NCBI RefSeq assembly: GCF_009017415.1 | Contig: NC_092405.1 | Location: 1,674,001-1,738,000, forward strand | Source of the DNA: Aspergillus flavus | Taxonomy: Eukaryota > Ascomycota > Eurotiomycetes > Eurotiales > Aspergillaceae | Length of the DNA stretch: 64,000 nt | Reading direction: 5' to 3' | Shown: in pieces, positions 47,027-59,480 of the stretch | Position numbering within the stretch: position 1 is the stretch's first letter | Layout of the letters: each line of letters begins with the position of its first letter | Translations under genes and position numbers: made by a program | The notes under the pieces: model-generated | Told to the model about the DNA's origin: nothing | Seen by the model: only the letters and a program-made list of their open reading frames with translations | The model's database searches: none

Positions 47027-47614
47027 ATGATGTTGACTTCCTCGTCCTCCTCTTCCTCCTCCGGTTCTAATAGTCCCATCTTGCAACATCCTCACCCTCA
47101 GGCATACTTCCCATCTCTTCCTCGTCGGAGGGAACCTGTAAAATGCCCTCGCTACTACTCAACTCCATTGCGGTCTGATTCCCCCGAATCGACCCCCCCT
47201 CAAATGTACGGCCTGGAACAGCGGGAGCCATCGCTCTACGGGGACAGACCCTCCACACTCCTGCGTCGATTCTCCCACGCCCTCGATGACATCAAAGAAG
47301 ACTTCTCCCTCCAGCTGGACCCACGCAACACCACCGACAAGATCCGCAGCAAGCGTCGCCAGTCTACCCTGATGATGATGGACACCAGCGCCCCGGGTTC
47401 CCGTGCTGGATCGCTCTCGGGATCGGAGAGTCCCGCTGAAGCCCCGCGTGCCCGGCCCATGTCGATAATGTCGACCGACAACAGCTTCAGTCCGCCGTCG
47501 AGAAGATTGAGCCGGAGACTGACATTGCTGGGCTTCCGGAAGAACCGGCTTCGCGGCGCCCAGGCGGCGAGTATCTCGCAGCCGAATCTGATCGGATCGT
47601 CGACGCAGATCTAA
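47027..47614 (+). CDS. Ser/Arg-rich fungal protein, unknown function
   Basis: Intronless, 195 residues from tandem ATGs at 47027 and 47030. It opens with a poly-Ser run, then a Pro/Arg-rich part. The central segment STLLRRFSHALDDIKEDFSL looks like the one structured helix. The C terminus is basic (PSRRLSRRLTLLGFRKNRLRG) with Ser residues placed as kinase sites. Codon use and GC content rise sharply over this frame compared with the flanks, supporting a real gene. No named domain is recognised and no signal peptide or TM segment is seen. The basic tail suggests membrane-surface or nuclear binding, which is speculation. Confidence 0.65.
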   Translation: MMLTSSSSSSSSGSNSPILQHPHPQAYFPSLPRRREPVKCPRYYSTPLRSDSPESTPPQMYGLEQREPSLYGDRPSTLLRRFSHALDDIKEDFSLQLDPRNTTDKIRSKRRQSTLMMMDTSAPGSRAGSLSGSESPAEAPRARPMSIMSTDNSFSPPSRRLSRRLTLLGFRKNRLRGAQAASISQPNLIGSSTQI

Positions 47615-49742
47615 ACATCAAAAACACAACATATCAACTCTTCAACCGACTCGCCATCGATACTCAACCCACGCTCCTTTTTCTTTCCACTGCACACACA
47701 TATCTTTTTACTTTTTAATCGCATCTCGAGCCATATTGCAAGCATTCGCAGCATTCCTTTGCATAGGAGACTCTTGCGACTGTTTGACTGCATTCTTCAT
47801 CGGAGTTCAGCAAAGGCGGGCGGTACCATCCTTCGATACATTTCCATTTTAATATCCCGCCAAAAGTCATTCCTTGGTAGCCTTTCCTTGTTATTTTGTA
47901 CCTATTACCAATATTCTTTCCTTAACCTTTGCATTAGCTTGGTGTTGGGTGTCTGTATATACTCTATGTCTTTTTTTGTGATTGTTTTTATTTTTCGCTT
48001 TATCGTTTCCATCTTGCGTTGCCCTTGCATCATACATGCATATACAGGTGATATATACACACCTCGTCCAGAAGTATATAGAACCAAAGCATATATCACA
48101 TTTCACGAGAGGACCACCATTGATCGCAACATCCCATCACGTAATAGCCCTCTATAACAGCCGTAGTAAACCAGGGGTTCACCCCTCAGGAGTCAAAACC
48201 TCCTATTCTCCAAATTAAATGACTACAAATCAAGAGCCCAACTGAAATCACCCAAAACGATGTCTCACATCCCCCATCTCCTAAACACACCAATCCCTCC
48301 CCCGGTAATAGTTTTAACCCACTATAGCTCTCATAAGCCTCCGGGCAACGCAATAAAATGAACACCCCCCATCTCGGAAATTAAAGCGAAAAAAAAAAAA
48401 CTTATTTCCCAAGCTCAGCCCCATAGCTCAACCCACTTTTTATTTACAAGACCCTCCTATGAGCCAACAACCAACCTAAAGTCCAGAGTAAACAAAGGGG
48501 GCGACAGAGGTCCGAACTAACTACAAGAACCCTTGGAGCCACTATTGGCGGTAGTCCACCTTAGGTTTTTCTTTTTCTCCTCCCGGGAACCCGGTTAAGC
48601 GATTTTCGTGCCTAGCAAGGGCCCGATATTCCTGCCTAGTAACTGTAAATTTTATTTGTCTGTCCTTACCGAGTCGGGTTCGCTTTCGGACGCCTTTCTG
48701 GGCTTAGAGGGGTTTTCGGCTGCTCTGTTTTGCAGGTGGGCTGTTTGCCTATTGCCTTTTTTGTCTGGCTTATTAGTGCCGCTTTTGGGGGGTTGGAATT
48801 GATCGATTGTTGAGTATGGAGACACGTGGGAGGGTTTCTTGGTTCTTGGGGTTTGGCTTTGCTTTTTCTTTTCTTTTCTTTTTTTTTTTTTTTCGTTTGT
48901 GTTTGGGGGTTTTGAGGCTGGCTGAGGTTTGTGTTGGCCCTTGGTACTTAGGTACCCCGTACATGATACTAGTAGTAGACTAGAGGGATGAACTGGAGTT
49001 CGTCGGTTGGGTGGATTGGTTTTTGTATGTATTACTCCAATACTTTTGTTGTTGCCTTGTGAACTGTATGTATCTATTACAATTACAGAAACAGATACAG
49101 GTATAGATACATACTGAGTATCAGTTCGATTTATGTGGGATTTATGAGCATGGTTTATGCTTTATGAGCAATAATCATATGGTTTAATTCATGAAACAGA
49201 CTTCGTGTTCTTGCCCGATATCATTACCCCCCCAGCCAATTACAAACACTTGGTATAAAGAAAGTGAAAGGAGAAAAGAAAGACACAACGCCAGCCAGGT
49301 TCCATCCACCCAAAAGTATAATCGCTCTAATCAGCAAGAAATAAGAGAAAAAGGCTTCAAACAAACAAAGAAACATCTGTCCGCACAAAGAACCAAAACG
49401 ATAAAGAAGGGGATGAAGACTCATTCCCCGCACCAAGCAATCGATCAATCGATCAATCAATCGTTTTGGTAGCGGTGGTAAGGTAGGTAGGTAGTACTGT
49501 ACCGATCCAAACCTCCATCCATGCATACCCGATCTAGACCAAGAGACAGGGATCCATCCTAGAGAGATGACATGAGACGAGACGAGACGAGACGCTGCCC
49601 TCTATACCATCACCATCACCATCGCCTAACCAAAACCCGACCACGAATCCCCAATAGACGTACTTCGGCTATTTGAAATGCCCACGTCACACAAGACCCC
49701 GTATAAAACCCACACCTCCTGCAGTAGCGCACTGCATCGGAT
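47615..49742. other. Intergenic, no supported gene
   Basis: About 2.1 kb holding the 3' UTRs of two convergent genes. It has long pyrimidine and T runs (about 48840-48895), GATCAATC repeats near 49440 and GAGAC repeats near 49574. No conserved frame was seen. Confidence 0.5.
49574..49593. repeat. (GAGAC)4 microsatellite
   Basis: Four perfect GAGAC units, followed closely by CATCAC repeats (about 49608-49625). Both lie in the 3' flank of the gene at 49743-50147. Confidence 0.85.
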
Positions 49743-50147
49743 CTATAACGTTACCGCCTCCAAATCACGCATCACAACCGACATCTGGGCGCGTTTGGCC
49801 GCCTCCGCTACGAGGCTGAAGTCCCGCAGGAATGGAGCCGTAGCGGTCGGGCCCCCAGACCCGGACACTTGGTGCGGATAGCTTTCCAGGGCATTCGGCT
49901 GTTGACCGCTGGCTTCTGGCAATTGGGACAGCTGCTGTTGGGAGTATTCAGTGGGCTGCGTGTGGGGGTGGTGCGATGCTGATCGCTCGTGTATGCTGGC
50001 TCCGGAAGTTGGGATTGGTTGCTTGGATGCGAGGCTGAGCGGGTTGTGAGGCTGAGGTGAGGTGGTGAGGAGCGCTTGTTGCGCTGTGCTCATGTTGTTA
50101 TTGGCGTGGTTGTTGCTGTTGCCTGGGATTTGTACTCTTGAGTCCAT
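49743..50147 (-). CDS. Small Gln/Ser/Pro-rich fungal protein, unknown function
   Basis: 134 residues from the ATG at 50147; the same frame is open further upstream but only from a TTG. It begins MDSRVQIPGNSNNHANNN and is disordered and Gln/His/Pro-rich up to about residue 95. The C terminus is a compact motif, APFLRDFSLVAEAAKRAQMS followed by VVMRDLEAVTL, which ends at the stop codon and looks conserved and helical. That pattern (long disorder plus one C-terminal helix) resembles fungal regulators, but no family is named. No signal or TM segment is seen. Confidence 0.6.
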   Translation of the reverse strand: MDSRVQIPGNSNNHANNNMSTAQQALLTTSPQPHNPLSLASKQPIPTSGASIHERSASHHPHTQPTEYSQQQLSQLPEASGQQPNALESYPHQVSGSGGPTATAPFLRDFSLVAEAAKRAQMSVVMRDLEAVTL

Positions 50148-51269
50148 TGTGGATGTATGATGGTGGATAGTCGTTGCGTTGGGGGCGGTTGAGTGGGATA
50201 GCCCGGTGGTTAAGTTCTTACGGGATGTAGATATCTTTCTAAGGAAGGATCGGTGAAGATATCGGATTTTCCGCGCGGGATAAAACAAGGTGAAGATTTT
50301 CCTGATGTGGGCTGATCTGGTGGGGTTTCGGATTTGATCCAAGTGGGCGGCTTGATAGACGTGGTGATGGTATTGGTAGTTCAAGGGAGTGAATGGCGTG
50401 ATGGAGAAAAGATAATAGGTAGAAAGGGAAAGAGGAAGGGGAAAATTTTTTTAGATGAGGGTCTAAAAGAAGAAGAAGAAGAAGGGAAGGAAAAAAAAAA
50501 AAAACGGCTTCACTCTGTAACAACACGTGGGGCTCTTTTATCTTTATTTTTTTCTTTCTTTTCTCTTTCCTCCAGATTATGACGTTAGATAAGATGATCT
50601 AGGAGTGGTGACGGCGATAGATAAGTCTTTCGCAATGAGAACCAGATTAAGCAGCAGTCTGTCTCTTACTTAAACCTGACGATCGGTACTTTTGGAGGAG
50701 CAAATCAGAATCAGGGGGGGCAAACAAAGACTAGGGTCTGAGGAATTGATTGTCCATGATCGACAAACTTGGGATTCATTCGTGATCGTCTGGACAGGCT
50801 TGATATGTACTTCATCCTAGTACCTTTGGGGGTAGGGTAGTAACTATAATATAGTAGGTAGTATTCTATAGGTAGTAAACGCATCACTATACTCCTCAGC
50901 GTCCAATTGATGGATAATTTTAATTTGCGCATGCCGACAATTACCCGAGTCGTATCAGGTCCGTATCTCCGCCAACCCCATGCGGGGATTGGCTGTTAAA
51001 TCCTCGAGAATGCAGGTACCGTACTGTATCAAATGATACTAGCCGGAGAAGCCTCGGCATCACCCGCAACCCCACCACGTGATCTCATGTGACTGCCCTG
51101 GAATTGATCCCCAGCGCTAATCCGCTTCCGGCAATCCCCCACTACTCCACTATTGTGTGCGATAGAGAATTCAGCATATGATTGCCGATCGCAGATGAAG
51201 AATTCTGGTTCGAATGACAATTCTGCACCACCTGATCCCCCGTGAATAGGGGGCTCGACGACGATCCAA
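50148..51269. other. Divergent intergenic region
   Basis: About 1.1 kb between the 49743-50147 gene (-) and EFM7 (+). It includes a purine-rich tract (GAAGAAGAAGAAG to A14, about 50465-50505). An AGAATT/AATTCT inverted pair lies near 51198-51227, just upstream of EFM7. No gene was seen. Confidence 0.5.
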
Positions 51270-52153
51270 ATGGCGGATGCAGATGACTTCGAAACGGGGG
51301 ACCTCTTCAAGGACCCCGAGGGCTTCTACGAGCCGGAAAAGGAGCCCACCTTCGCAGAGCACCACATGCTCTCCGGCCAAACGGTGCGCGTGCGCTTAGT
51401 TGGGGACCATCCTCTTTATGTACGACCGCACCCAGTCTGTCTTTCACAAGCCACCAACTGACGCTTCGCAAGGGTAACCTTCTCTGGAACGCCGGCCGAA
51501 CAAGCTCCCACTACATCGAAGAACATGCGCACGAGCTCATCGCCGGCAAAGATGTGCTCGAGATCGGCGCCGCTGCCGGCGTCCCCAGCATTATCGCCGC
51601 GGTCATGGGCGCTCGCACTTCCGTGATGACCGACTACCCGGATCCCGATCTCGTTGGTAACATGCGCTACAATGCGGAGATCTCCGCACCGTTGATCCCT
51701 AAGAACTCGTCCCTGCACGTTGACGGATATAAGTGGGGGAGCCCTGTGGAACCGTTGTTGGCGTACCTGCCGGCTGGGTCGACGGGCTTCGATGTCCTGA
51801 TCATGGCAGATGTGGTGTACAGCTGGCGGGAGCATGGCAATTTGATCAAGACGATGCAAATGACGCTGAAGAAGTCGCCCGATTCCGTTGCCTTGGTCAT
51901 CTTCACACCGTACGAACCGTGGTTCTTGCCCAGGACGGAGACGTTCTTCCCGTTGGCGGAGCAGAATGGATTTCGCGTGACGAAGATCTTTGAGAAGCTT
52001 ATGGATGCGGTCTTGTTTGAGAACGATCCTGGTGTAAGTGCATTTCTAGTATGGTTTTAGTGGTAGCTTTTGCTGACTCTGTTGCAGGATGAGAAGCTTA
52101 GGAGGACCGTTTTTGGATACGAGATTAGGTGGGCCGACGATCAGCTCAAATAG
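51270..52153 (+). CDS. EFM7 / Nnt1 methyltransferase of elongation factor eEF1A
   Basis: Three exons: 51270-51419, 51473-52033, 52088-52153, giving 258 residues; both introns (53 and 54 nt) are phase 0. It starts MADADDFETGDLFKDPEGFY, the family start. Joining exon 1 to 2 restores DHPLYGNLLWNAGRTSSHYI. SAM-binding motif I is VLEIGAAAGVPSI; the post-I acidic motif is MTDYPDPDLVGNMRYN; FDVLIMADVVYSWREHGNL follows. Family MTF16 enzymes such as yeast Efm7 methylate the N-terminal Gly and a nearby Lys of eEF1A; older annotation calls them nicotinamide N-methyltransferase. Cytosolic. The first intron uses a CAAG acceptor. Confidence 0.92.
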
Positions 52154-54258
52154 ACGATGCATAGACTAGATACCATGGCGTTGGTTGGGGAAAACAGGAA
52201 AACAGCATTGGAAGGTTTCACAATGCATGAAGTGACGAATCACGAAAATGGTGCAGATGACCGACTTATTTGTAGTATGATAGGTCGTTGATGTGCAAGA
52301 ATAAAAGTCTGGATTGTTTCATACTCTATACATATTCATATTCCTACTAAGCCGGTCCGCTCCTATTCACAAGTGTTAGATGGGATCGGGGCCTCTGTTC
52401 TACTGTCCCTTGAAGGTACTTTGTCATCTCTTTTTGCCCTTGTAAGTCTTGCTGATTTTGTTGAACGTTCGTAGTCTCTTTCTATTATACATGAGGTTAT
52501 TACACGTTCATGTTAGTAGAGGCCTTGGAATTCTCCAAAAGCCTCAGATGGTTTTCCATTATGGACTGGCATAGTTGCTCCAAGTGCCTTTTTTTGGTCG
52601 ATTGTGGTCCTTATCATTATGAACATGTTTATGCAACTTAATGGAGACGCTGAGGAGGATACCGACTAACCTGAGGAATGCCTTGAATAAACAAGACAAA
52701 ACCTAGCAATGATAGGTTTTCATTATAGGCAGAAGATAGGAAGTACATCGGTTGTAGGGTAGTGTATGTCCCACACGGATCAGGGAGCTACTGGTAAAAG
52801 TAGGACAAAACCACATACTTTTCCCTTCCCTCTACACAAAACAAGAAAGGGAAAATGTTCACGCTAGTCCGAAAGGAATAGTTTTTTTTCTACCTTATCT
52901 CACCTGGCAGGTTATGAAAGCCCCTTTGCGGGCTAAAGCCGGGCTGAAGCTGATCACATAGAGAGGGTTAAATTGTCGCAACCCAGGATTGACGTGCCGG
53001 GGTGTTTTCATCATGGTAAAGGAACTGTGTAAAGCCTGTAATCGACCTGAACTGCAGAAGTGCTACCAACAAGCTGTTAACCCGTGGTTCAATGAATCAT
53101 TAAGTACGGTGTATACTATAACTTCCTATTCAGGCATAGTACATATTTGTGCCTTAGGCATTCATACAGGGCATCACGTTTTGATTGACCAAAAAGGGAA
53201 ACAGTATGAGGTATTGGTCAACAAAGCGAGAATGTGATAGTCACATGTCTATCATTTAGTAATTGATGTCTTTGTCAGCCAGTCATCCTTATCTCTTAAC
53301 TGAGTAAGCACTCAGGGACCTTCCAAGTACGGTACAGATTCGAATGAGATAATGAGATTTATCTACAGCACAATGAGGGATAGCGCGCACATATCTCGAC
53401 TTATGAACACCTTTTACTTCGTTGTGTGAAAGCAAACCTGGGCTGTTGGAAAAAAGAGAAGAAAGACTTAATAGAAGTCTCGTGCGCTTCATCATAAGTG
53501 CTACGGTGTCGATGGATATGGTAAATGTATACGACTGCGTCCAAATTCAGTTTGACATTGAGATTATGCTGACATAGCACATAAAGCTCTTTGGCTTTGC
53601 AGGTAACGCTATGATTCCCGTAATTTAAGCTCTTTTGAGCTCTTAGCGAATGGAGAGACTTGACTAATATGAATACTTGCATAGGAGGTACCATTGTTGA
53701 AGGATACCTTAACTGTGCAAGGGAAACTGGCTAACGGTGGTTGGAATGTACAGGCGCTTGTGGGAGAAAGCTATCCGGTGTAAGACTCTGAACAATCTTT
53801 TAAAATGGGCTTCCAAATGAACTACTACATAATCATCCCACCATGGCCTCAGTCCGTTTGCGACACCTTCATCTCGTACCACCTGGGCTTGGTCTACTAA
53901 CCGTATGCAACAGCGATCGATTGATTTTATTGATTTGAGTAATACTCAAAGATTGGTATGTCAGTATTCATTGATTTGAGCTGACAATAGGTCAAGCATC
54001 AAACGCCATCCTAGCACGCTAATTATAACAATGGATGGCGGCGCATGCTCGTGGTTTCAATAAAGGCCTTGGAGCACAAACCGGTCTATATTCTTGCTAT
54101 TCCCAACGCTCGATCTCACGTCTATTTCTTTGTGACTGGGTAATTTAAGTAGTCCTCATGTTTTGAGGAGATTGCTACAACTTTTATCTGGATAAGCAGA
54201 AGACTGGCCACTGATATCTGGGGCGACACCCTATATCCACCATATCATCGAGTTCGCT
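52154..54258. other. Intergenic, possibly holding a 5' exon of the ABC transporter
   Basis: About 2.1 kb. A short frame at 52989-53237 has no recognisable family. The transporter coding sequence opens near 54195 but lacks an ATG before 54259, so an upstream exon within this region is possible. Confidence 0.4.
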
Positions 54259-57200
54259 ATGATTCAAGAGGTATAGTTGAATCTTTCCACATCATAATAT
54301 CTCCACTGCTTGATTCGAATGACTTACTCTGTTACCTAAGTGGAGCATTGTGGGCTCGATCCCAGCGGCATGTTTCGTGCCCTTGGCTTTACTGCGGATA
54401 CTGCGACTTCGTGAGGCGCGTTCGCAGGTGGCACCCTCATGTTTATATTCCAGCAAGCTAGTAGTTACTCCTCAACTCCCCGAGACAAATAGTACTTAAC
54501 AATTGATCTCAGGTTATCGCATACACTTTGGCCTTTCTCAAGTTCACTGCTTTAGCATTTGCGATTTCCAAGCGATCTTTCACAGACCAATCCCTGTTGT
54601 CTATTGCTTGTGTGTTCACAATCAGATTTGCAGCAGCATGCTTTCTTATTGCGCTCGTCCCACTGGAGCACTCCAGGACATTACGCCCGTCATTTCTGCT
54701 TTTATTCTACCTTTCAACTGACTTGATATTCAACGTGGTGCCTATCGGTAGCCCTTGGCCAGCCGACTCCAGTCTGGAGGTGAAGCGTTTTCTGGCCGCT
54801 TCTATTGGGATAGAATTGATCTTGCTTGCTTTAGAAACAGTTGAGAAGCGGAGGTGGCTTTTGACATACCACGCTGCTGTTCCCCGGGAGAGTACCAGTG
54901 GCCCTTTCAGCCGACTTCTATTTCTGTGGCTTAATCATCTGCTTAAAGCTGGGTATACTAATATGTTAACCCCAGACTGTATACTCCCACCCGTGCACGA
55001 GGGACTAGAATCGATACTGCTATTCGAGGATTTTGCTGTTGCGTGGGAAACCAGTGAGTTCCACGCCTTCACGCTGAGTATTATGCAGCTGAGAGTCTCT
55101 GACCAACGTAGGCGACCACGATCGTAGGCTCGCTTTGTTCCTTGCACTCATCAAGTGTATACGGTGGGAGATTGCTAAAATAGTAGTTCCCCGGCTATGT
55201 GTGGTGATATTCAACATGGCACAGCCATTTCTGCTCAGTCGGGCAATAGTATACTTCGGATCAACAGGCTCAAGACTGCCTCGAGACACCGCAGGGGACC
55301 TGATACGTGACTCTGCAATCGTTTTTATTGGAATCGCAGTAAGCTGCTCTAAACTTTGGGCGATTTTCATTAGCTTGTTAATTGACGGTACTTTCACAGA
55401 TCTCAAATGCAACTTATGAGCACTTGGGCCATCGCGCTATGGCCATGCTTCGTTCTGGGACGACTGCCCTTGTATATCATACAATGATGTGGTTGCATAT
55501 AGACATTGCTCACGAGTTTGGCGCTATTTCCCTGGTAGATGCAGATATTGACTCAGTTGCGGAGTTCGTCCGCCGTACGGTTTGTGATACTTGGGCAAAT
55601 GCCTTACAGCTGGGCCTAGCTACTTGGCTTTTATCGGCCCAAATTGGTGCTACCTGTACTGTCCCTATCATTTTTGCTATAGGTACGCTATCATTACTAT
55701 ATCTACCTTGCAGCGTAGCTGACTATAGCGTAATTTAGTATTTACATCCATATCTTTATATATAGTGGGCTCGGTGTCACGTCATCAGAAATCATGGCTC
55801 GAGGCCACTCAGAAGCGTGTCGACTTTACCACAAAAGTACTAGGGTCCACCAAGGCGATAAAGATGCTCGGGCTTATAGAAGGCATGGTCTATATGATTG
55901 AAGTCCTTCGTACAGAAGAGCTTAAGATCTCCAAGAAGTTTCAAAGAATCCAAGCAGCCAGGGTGTTGCTCGGTAAGCCCCATTGGACACGCAAAATTCG
56001 GTGCAAACTAATAATATGTTAAGTCAATCTACCACTAATACTGGGTCCATTATCTGCTTTCGCTGCATATTCGATCGCTGCTAGATTGGAAGGGTCTAGT
56101 GTCTTTTCTGTATCGCAAGCAATCACTTCCTTGTCACTAATAAACCTGTTGCTTACACCCCTTCAAGATTTGCTCTTTGCCATCCCTGATGCTTTCTCTT
56201 CTATTAAGTGTCTTGACAGAGTCCAGAATTTCTTGACCCGGAAGTCTCAAAATGACAAGAGAATGGTCGGACTGACATCTCCCGGATTGATGCCTTCATT
56301 GCAGCCACCAGTTCCCTTACCGAGAGCTCCAGGAAATGCCTCACCAAGGCTGAGAACTGCAGTTCTAGAATTGAATAATGTTACGATTGGAACTGGGCTG
56401 GACCATTCGAAACATATTGGGAGGTTGACGCTGAGACTTTCAACTCCCTCGCTCACTATGATAGTAGGCCCCGTGGGCTGTGGTAAATCGATATTGCTAA
56501 AGACAATCCTCGGTGAAATTGAACCAGTCGAAGGCGAGATCTCCATCAGCGACCTGGAAGTTGCGTACTGTGGTCAGTTGCCGTGGATCGTCAATAAGTA
56601 TATTCGGGAAAACATAATAGCAGGGTCCCGCTGTTACGATGGCGAGTGGTATCGTTCGATAATCCACGCATGTTGCTTGGACGATGATTTACGAGAAATG
56701 CCCGTTGGCGATAATACATTGATTGGCAGGCAGGGTACCAAACTCAGCAAAGGGCAAAGGCAAAGAATAGTAGGAGGCTATTATCGGATCTTACACGTCT
56801 TACGCTGATTATATTGCAGGCCATCGCTCGCGCAGTCTACGCACGAAAGCCCTTTGCATTCTTCGATGACGTCCTTAACGACCTTGATCAAGTTACTGCG
56901 CGGAAAGTGTTCGACCGTGTCTTCAGTGCAAGGGGCATTCTCCGGCGGATTGGGTGTATAGTATTATTCGCTTCTCATAGTGGTGGGCGCACCTAACCTT
57001 TGGGAGTTCTCGCCGCCTCGTGCCGAATTTTCTGACCATCACCTAGTAAATCACCTGCCACAAGCGGATCTCGTTATTGCATTTGGTGAAGATGGCCTTG
57101 AAATAGGTACGTTTCGCGAGCTTCAGGCTGCTAAAGGGGACATTTCAAAGCTATATATCTCAGAAAGGCCCAGAAATAGCCGCGAAGAAAACATCGCAAC

Positions 57201-59480
57201 GGACGAAATGGCTGCGAAAAGAAGAATGACACGAGGCGCTGCAAACATTGAAGACCAAACCCGAGAGACAAACGGCCTAGCGATCTATGCAACAGCTGTC
57301 GTGTGGCCAAAGGTTGCTCTTTTACTGGGATTTCTGGTTATGGAAGCAGGCTTGGGCGTTTTGCGCTGTATGTTGCCCCCAATATTCGTTCTCAGCGTCA
57401 GACCTGATGAATCGTATCCCTAGATGTCTGGGTTACCATGTGGTCTGAAAGTGAAGACGGTGTCTCAAACTCGAGACTAGGGTTCTGGCTCGGGATATAT
57501 GCCTCAATAGGGCTTGGTGAGGCAGCTGGGTTGATCCTGGCGATAGGGTAGGTGTTCTGGTGCAGCGGTTGACATGCTTCAGCTTTGACTAATCCGGCGA
57601 TTGATTTGTATTTGAAGTTGGATGTGGTTGGTGATTATGCCCGCTGCTTCGAAGAGCCTCCATGGGGTTATGTTAAGGGCAGTCATGATGTAAGCAAACA
57701 CTTCGACGTTGTGGTTCTTTTGCCTGACCTGATTGAATAGGACTCCAGTATCCTTCCTTTCTCGCATTGAAACGGGCAATTTTGTGAGCAGGTTAGCAGC
57801 ATACTAAAAGGTCAAGATTCTGTGGATACTGATGATGACCTGGACAGATTTAGTGAGGACATGGGATTGATTGATAAGGTTCTACCATGTGGCGTTATTT
57901 TGTTAGGCTTTCGTGAGTTTTCGAGCAACATCTATTGTATTGAGCTGACGGTTTTCACTTGTGCATCTTTAGAGGCTTTCCCAGCCATCGCCCAAGTTAG
58001 CGTCGTGATAGCGACTGTGCCACATATTGCCGTGGCAGTACCTTTTCTAGTTGGCATACTGATCTTGATTCATAGTGTGTATGTTCGGACATCGCGCCAA
58101 TTACGCCTGCACGAGTTAGTTCTGTCAACGGCTATCTAAGGAACCGCTAAGCTAACTGATGGCCAGGGCTAAAACCAAGGCTTCGTTACTTTCACATTTC
58201 ATGGACTCTTACGATGGCCTCGTTACTATCCGTAGTTTTGGATGGACGTCATCTATGAGGGACACGACGTACTATTTGCTCGACACAGCGCAGCGACCGT
58301 ACTATCACCTTATATGCATTCAGCGGTGGCTTGTGCTTGTCATCGACTTGATTGTAGCCGCATTGGCTGTGTTGTTGATCGGGTTGGCTGTTGCGATCAA
58401 ATCACCTATCGACCCTGGAATGCTTGGTGCTGGGTTGCTAATGATGACAATGCTTGGGCAGAACCTTTCAGGTATAATTCTGAGTTGGACTTCGATCGAG
58501 CCATCGCTTAGTGTCATCGCACAGCTCAAGCATTTCGTTGAGGATACACCGAGGGAATTGCGGCATCGCAATGTTATAAACCCCGGCGTCTGGCCAGCAC
58601 AAGGAGCCATCGAATTCAGAGACGTATCCGTCAGCCATGACTCCACATCCGATCCGGTACTACGAAATATCACGTTCACTCTTCAACCTGGACAGAAGCT
58701 GGGACTATGTGGACGAACTGAGGGGCAAGTACTATTCCTGATCATGTGAACCATGCTTATATAGACCTGACTCAGTTCCAGTAGCACAAGCTCACTTATT
58801 CTCGCCATACTTGGGATGGCTGAAGTGAAGTCCGGTCGAATCCTCATCGACGGGGAAGACATCTCAATGTTGTCGCCAGCCATAGTTCGCAACAGGATAC
58901 AATGCCTAGCCCAAGAGCCTTTCGTAGTTCCCGGTTCTGTTAGACAAAATCTCGACCCACTTGGGGACAAATGCGATAGCGAACTCATTGTCGCACTGGA
59001 GCGCGTCCAACTCTGGGGGGCCATGGTGGATAGATCTCTCATGTACGGGTTCCCTGACTGCAACCCTCTCGATATTATGATCGACGACAGCTTTCTATCA
59101 TATGGTCAGCAGCAGCTTCTGTGTCTTGCACGGCACCTGCTGAAGCAGAGTACGATATTGCTCCTGGATGAGCCTACTAGCGAGTAAGTGTACTCTGACT
59201 TTTATCTAGGCCATCGCGTTAATAGTATATTTGTGCTTTTAGTCTTGACGCCGCAGGGGATTCAGAGATCCAGGCGGTCATCCGATCGGAGTTTAGCTGT
59301 TGCACGACTATCATGATTGCGCGAAATCTTCGGACAATTCTGGACTTTGACTACGTGGCGGTGATTGACGAAGGTCGAATCGTCGAGTTGGGGAACCCGC
59401 AGTCTTTGCTGTCGGAGTCTCAAAGTATTTTTGGGACATTGTATCACGCCGAGACATTCGATCAAGGGAGTGATTTATAG
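54259..59480 (+). CDS. ABCC-type (MRP-like) ABC transporter with degenerate NBD2
   Basis: I resolve 17 exons, starting 54259-54270, 54341-54460, 54513-55053, 55112-55338, 55400-55682, 55766-55972, 56024-56769 and 56820-56982, then 57047-57367, 57424-57547, 57618-57689, 57741-57791, 57848-57912, 57973-58114, 58167-58724, 58782-59183 and 59243-59480. This gives 1,423 residues with every phase consistent. The order is TMD0, TMD1, NBD1, TMD2, NBD2. NBD1 is normal (Walker A GPVGCGKS, signature LSKGQRQR, Walker B FAFFDD, H-loop FASHSV). NBD2 has the signature LSYGQQQ and LLLDEPTS but Walker A reads GRTEGSTS and the H-loop reads IARNL. Intron 15 is GC-AG. The N terminus is uncertain. The substrate is unknown. 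Confidence 0.85.

Noticed and set aside
51198..51227. tRNA-like GGTTCGAAT with flanking inverted repeat
   Set aside because: No acceptor or anticodon stem can be built around it.
52989..53237. 82-codon frame near the transporter
   Set aside because: No family signature; could be an unrelated relic, too weak to call.
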